Shown here piece after piece: positions 18,173-21,535 of a stretch of DNA of 21,535 nucleotides. How positions within the stretch are numbered: position 1 is the first letter of the stretch; the number at the start of each line of letters is the position of its first letter. A model generated the notes under the pieces. That model searched no databases, was not told where the DNA came from, and saw only the letters and a program-made list of their open reading frames with translations. The translations under genes and the position numbers were made by a program. The DNA is taken from contig VHZZ01017585.1 of the NCBI GenBank assembly GCA_009801015.1, positions 4,888-26,422 of the forward strand, read 5' to 3'. This DNA comes from Silene noctiflora (lineage: Eukaryota > Streptophyta > Magnoliopsida > Caryophyllales > Caryophyllaceae).

Positions 18173-19866
18173 TGTAATACCCGGATATTTGGGATCCGCA
18201 CGAGAAGCCTTGGGATGCATGGGAGCCATGCGAGAGTAAGACTTGACCTTACAGTAGACCAAGTGGAGTCTAGACTAGACCTAGTGAAGAGTAGAAATGG
18301 ACCGAGTGAGCTAGTAGTGGACCGAGTAGAGTGAACTCGGCCGAGTAGAGTGTCTACTCGACCGACTAGAGTTGACTCGGCCGAGTGATCGGTACACTCG
18401 ACCGAGTAGGTGGCACTCGGCCGAGTGAACCGCTCACACGACCGAGTGACAATGTCAGTACGCGATAAATGTCATTTCGTCTCTTAACCCAAATTCATTT
18501 CTTATCCTCCTTTTTTCTCTCTAACTCTCTCCCATTCTCTCTAAGATCCTCCCAAACACCTTACTATGGATTTTAAGCTTGGATTGAATATTATTATACC
18601 TCACTCACCATCTTTTCACCTTTGTAAGTAGATCTAAACATTTCCCTTAACCCTAACTTTTGGGGGGTTTTGTATATTTCGATTATTAGTGATTTTAATT
18701 AGATTATTGGGTAATTAGTGAGTATTAATAAGGGGTTTTTGTTAGTATGGTAATATAGGATGTATTATGATAGTTATTATATGGTTATTGTAGGATGAGA
18801 TGGTTTTATGAGACGGAATCAAGTTGGATTCGTGTAGCTTGTTGAAGAATGCTAAAAGGTAGGTTAATCCTACTCAGCTTTGATATTATAGTAAAGTTTT
18901 GTGTGCATTATTCATTCTGTTTCATGAAATTAGTAGTCTTGCATTTCACATGGTATTGTGGTAGATGCAGAGTCATGTATGAGTCGGAATTGTATCTCAT
19001 ATGGTATTGGTTGTATTGTATTAAGTATTTGGGCTATTGAGTATATGATTATATCATGGTATGTTGGTAGTATGTCAAATGAGAGGATTGCAGACAGATT
19101 TGTGTTATAATTGCATTTGTATGACTCATGCTCTTATTGGAGATTGACGGAGATAGTGTGGTGATTGTATTGGAGACGGAAGGCGGTTGGGAGACCGTCT
19201 TCCGCTTGGGTCGCCTCTTGGAGGTTCCATCTCCAAGAGGGATGTGCATATTAATGGCTTGAGTTATGGAGGGACATGTGAGGTTGAGTCACGTCATCTG
19301 GCAGGGGATCCGAGTCGCTCTCTTGCCCGATACCACCGGTGTGTCCAGAGTACCTTTTTACGGGCTGTGGTCCGGCTGTTTTGTGGGCGGTGCTGCGGTG
19401 CCTTCACCGGGTTGTGGGTACGTCTGGGTGTGTCCCGGTACCGGTATGGTGGAGTTTAGGATCGTGTCTCATGCATTGAGTTGTCATATTCCATAACCGT
19501 ATTCATTTGTCGTGTCATATATGTTTATATTATCGAAACTGGCCGTTTGTGGCTTCTGTTAATTGTCACCTATTTCCGGGGTGGTCTGTGTCGATCCATA
19601 TGATATTTCCGATCATATGGGGAGCACGTTAATTTCAGGTTATATGATGCATACGGGATTTGGGGTCGCGCTTCGAGGTTGGAGTCGAGTTAGTAGACAT
19701 GAGATAGAGGTTGTATTTAGATGAGTTTTACTTATTATTCATACCATTTGTAACCACTAAACTTGTATTTAATAAAATGTTCTTTTATCGGAGTTTTGAA
19801 TCACTACCTCGGGCAATCGAGATGGTAACGCTTCGATTATGTTGGCCGGATGATCGGGGTGTTACA
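18173..19866 (+). repeat. 3' LTR of the Tekay/Del-like element (1694 bp)
   Basis: Starts TGTAATACCCGG and ends CGGGGTGTTACA. Palindromes of alternating ACTCGGCCGAGT and ACTCGACCGAGT types lie at about 18331-18448. The body matches the 5' LTR in blocks (for example 18864-18895 with 14880-14915, and 19190-19355 with 15249-15425). Open frames at 19187-19496 are not supported as genes. Confidence 0.8.
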
Positions 19867-20196
19867 ATAAATTAAGTTGGGGGGAAGGGGCTTCAAAAGT
19901 GCGGTTTGTTCCTCACTTTCTACCTTTCCTCCTTTTGAAGGTTCAATGGCGACACTTTGCTCTTTGACCTCTTTTGATGATTCATTAAGAATGCTCTCCA
20001 CCTTCATTGCTTGTTCGTAGGTGAGCTCTTTGTTGGCTAGGACGGCTTCTAGGAGATCCACCTCTATCTCCCAATGACCTCCATCGGATCCTTTTGCTTC
20101 TAGGGCCGATAACGCCTCCAAAGGGTCTTTGATAAGGGTGGTGCTCACATGGTCCTCTACACAACAATCTATAAAATCCATTTTGCAAAAATACAC
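19867..20196 (-). pseudogene. Athila/Tat-like polyprotein fragment: linker between protease and reverse transcriptase
   Basis: The minus strand is open for about 110 codons. It reads acidic linker sequence with CKMDFIDCCVEDHV near its start, EIEVDLLEAVLANKE in the middle and LLKPLPPNL at its end. LKPLP-xx-L followed by Y is the usual lead-in to reverse transcriptase in Athila/Tat polyproteins. The fragment stops where the LTR end at 19866 begins, so the reverse transcriptase part is missing. Upstream gag and protease are also absent: the frame starts about 100 bp after the primer site. Residues read from below 19867 belong to the LTR and are artefact. Confidence 0.7.
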
Positions 20197-20317
20197 TAAG
20201 GGAAAGGGTAAGAGCTACCTTGAAGAAGTGATTTCTCCAAGGCAAGGAAAGATACAACTTAAAATCAATTAATGATAACAATTTAACAATGCACCGTCTC
20301 CGTCAACGGTGCCATTT
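20197..20317 (-). other. Short leader with tRNA-Asp-type primer binding site (20297-20314)
   Basis: On the minus strand TGGCACCGTTGACGGAGA follows three bases after the LTR end (CGCATCA). It resembles the tRNA-Asp complement with several mismatches. About 100 bp of leader then joins directly to the linker fragment. Confidence 0.75.
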
Positions 20318-21440
20318 TGATGCGCGTCCCCGTCATCACGGCCCATCAAACAATATTTATACTCTATCTAACTACTAAGTAGCAAGTAGAGGTCGATCCC
20401 AAAGGACGGTTTGTCAAACTATGATCAAATGCAAACTAGATATATCTTAATGTCACAAATTTGGGTTGGGTTGGAAGCTACACTACTATGATGAAAATAT
20501 AAGTAAAGGAAGTAACAAAGCATGCAAATAAAAGTGAGGATGTAAACAACTGATTAAAGGCACTAGGGTGTCATGGGTTCATAGGGAAAACATGGTATGA
20601 TCAAAGTGATGAATCCGGTAAATGATTGTAGTTATGATAGGATCGAGTTCGTTTATATCTTACAATCCTTAGGAAGACCTAAGTCTTGAAGTCGAGTTGG
20701 TTTATAGCTTATGACCCCTACAATGACTTCGTTCTACCCATTCCAGAAATGCATAGTCTAACAATACTCAAGTTGGTTTATATTTGTTAAGGAGATAGAG
20801 AATCATGCTAGGTTGTCAATCAAGCATTTCATCAAATATAACATGTGCATAAGTTGAAGAACATAACAAATAATCATTCATATGAGCTCATTATACATAG
20901 ATCTACCCCATGATTACTGCCATACTCCTCCACTAACTCTAGCTAGAGGACTACTCACACATCATGGTGGTAAACATGCCAAAGAGGGTGTCAAACATCT
21001 TAGCAAGCATAAACATGACGATGAAGTAAATAATAATGGAAGTAAATAAGTGATTAAGCAAAGAATAAAAGGACTATACCAACTTAAGATGAACAAAGGA
21101 ATGGAAGAACAATAGAAGAAATCTTTGATTGGTGATGAGGAGTTGTCAATTCTCCAATCTAAACCCCAAGAATTCTTCGATTACAAATTAGATCTTGAAT
21201 TTTGCTTGAATAACAAGGAAATGATTAAAATGTAATTAAACTAATCTAAGCTAAGAGATGGATTGTCAATGCCCCTTTTACTTAATTAAATAAGCTATTT
21301 ATACTAATTACAATATTAGGGTAAACTAAGGGCTTAAATGACGATTAGGCCCCTTAAACTAGTCCAAGGAGATTCTAGAGTTTGTAGGACTCGTGGGAGT
21401 ACTTAAGTTTGATCGTATGTGGCATCCTGCTGGGGAACTC
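20318..21440 (-). repeat. Minus-strand Athila/Tat-like 5' LTR, partial
   Basis: The minus-strand LTR ends GCGCATCA at 20318. A U5-like GGGATCGACCTC lies at about 20390-20401. GTGTGAGTAGTCC (about 20949-20961) matches a stretch of the LTR-like block near 6848. The minus-strand TATA box TATAAATA is at 21296-21303. Upstream U3 is cut at 21440 by the next LTR. No coding signal. Confidence 0.7.
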
Positions 21441-21535
21441 TGATAAGTACTTTATTTATGTGATTTTACCCCCTCTATTAGCTTTGTTTTACATGATAAT
21501 TTGCAATTGCTTAAGTGTTTTTAGAGCTAATATTG
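21441..21535 (+). mobile_element. Start of another plus-strand LTR, running off the window
   Basis: TGATAAGTACTTTATTTATG followed by a pyrimidine run and TATTAGCTTTG resembles Athila/Tat LTR starts and parallels TGATGAGTCAT of the element at 1464. It interrupts the minus-strand LTR. Only 95 bp are visible. Confidence 0.5.

Larger units (their letters stand above)
14226..19866 (+). mobile_element. Tekay/Del-like Ty3 LTR retrotransposon, internally deleted
   Basis: 5' LTR 14226-16065 and 3' LTR 18173-19866 share TGTAATAC...GGGGTGTTACA ends and a conserved middle/right part. The primer site TGGTATCAGAGC follows three bases after the 5' LTR, and a purine tract precedes the 3' LTR. The 2.1 kb interior codes for no gag or pol protein. 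It consists of leader-like sequence, a reverse LTR-like insertion and a 3' leader to the polypurine tract. Flanks show TAAAT at 14221-14225 and at 19868-19872, one base off the exact duplication position, so the target duplication is uncertain. The LTRs are diverged (about 80% by eye in the best region): either very old or joined by recombination between two elements. Confidence 0.72.

Noticed and set aside
19187..19496. Two overlapping plus-strand open frames of 76-90 codons
   Set aside because: They lie in the conserved part of an LTR; frames are not kept in the other LTR and no motif is visible.

Overview
This is plant nuclear DNA made almost entirely of nested transposable elements. The evidence is spliced exons with GT-AG introns, Ty3-type LTR retrotransposons with tRNA-derived primer binding sites, a CACTA transposon end, a LINE fragment and long microsatellites. 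U3 palindromes such as ACTCGATCGAGT and the overall style suggest Caryophyllales, perhaps Caryophyllaceae, but that is impression rather than proof.

Left part (1-12099): the 3' half of a CACTA (En/Spm-like) DNA transposon. It carries a multi-exon gene for a Ulp1/C48-type cysteine protease with an upstream DUF8039-like domain. I can trace eight exons, about 417 codons without a stop, ending at 11307. Subterminal AACAACGGTT-type repeats and a terminal TAGTG at 12095-12099 follow. The intron between exons 4 and 5 holds a complete-ended Athila/Tat-like LTR retrotransposon (1464-10533; target duplication gttta). That copy is degraded: gag and protease remnants carry stops and frameshifts, reverse transcriptase, RNase H and integrase are absent, and an unrelated LTR-like block (about 5836-7453) lies in the interior.

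Middle (12103-12971): a decayed L1-type LINE reverse-transcriptase fragment, apparently the sequence into which the CACTA element inserted. It is cut at 12972 by a TGTAACACCCC terminus of an LTR that is probably reverse-oriented (12972-14225).

Right part: a Tekay/Del-like Ty3 element with diverged LTRs (14226-16065 and 18173-19866), a tRNA-iMet primer site and a polypurine tract. Its 2.1 kb interior has no coding capacity and is itself invaded by a reverse-oriented LTR-like block (about 16530-17290). From 19867 to 21440 a minus-strand Athila/Tat-like element appears (LTR, tRNA-Asp-like primer site, and a protease-to-RT linker fragment lacking gag and protease). A further plus-strand LTR starts at 21441 and runs off the window.

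The most notable signals are: (1) the protease gene has kept its frame although the element in its intron has decayed; (2) similar palindrome arrays occur in U3 of several unrelated LTR families; (3) perfect hairpins sit immediately before the polypurine tract in two unrelated families; (4) stop codons occur repeatedly where CAG (Gln) is expected, in two different element types. All family calls come from motif recognition by eye; no database search was made.
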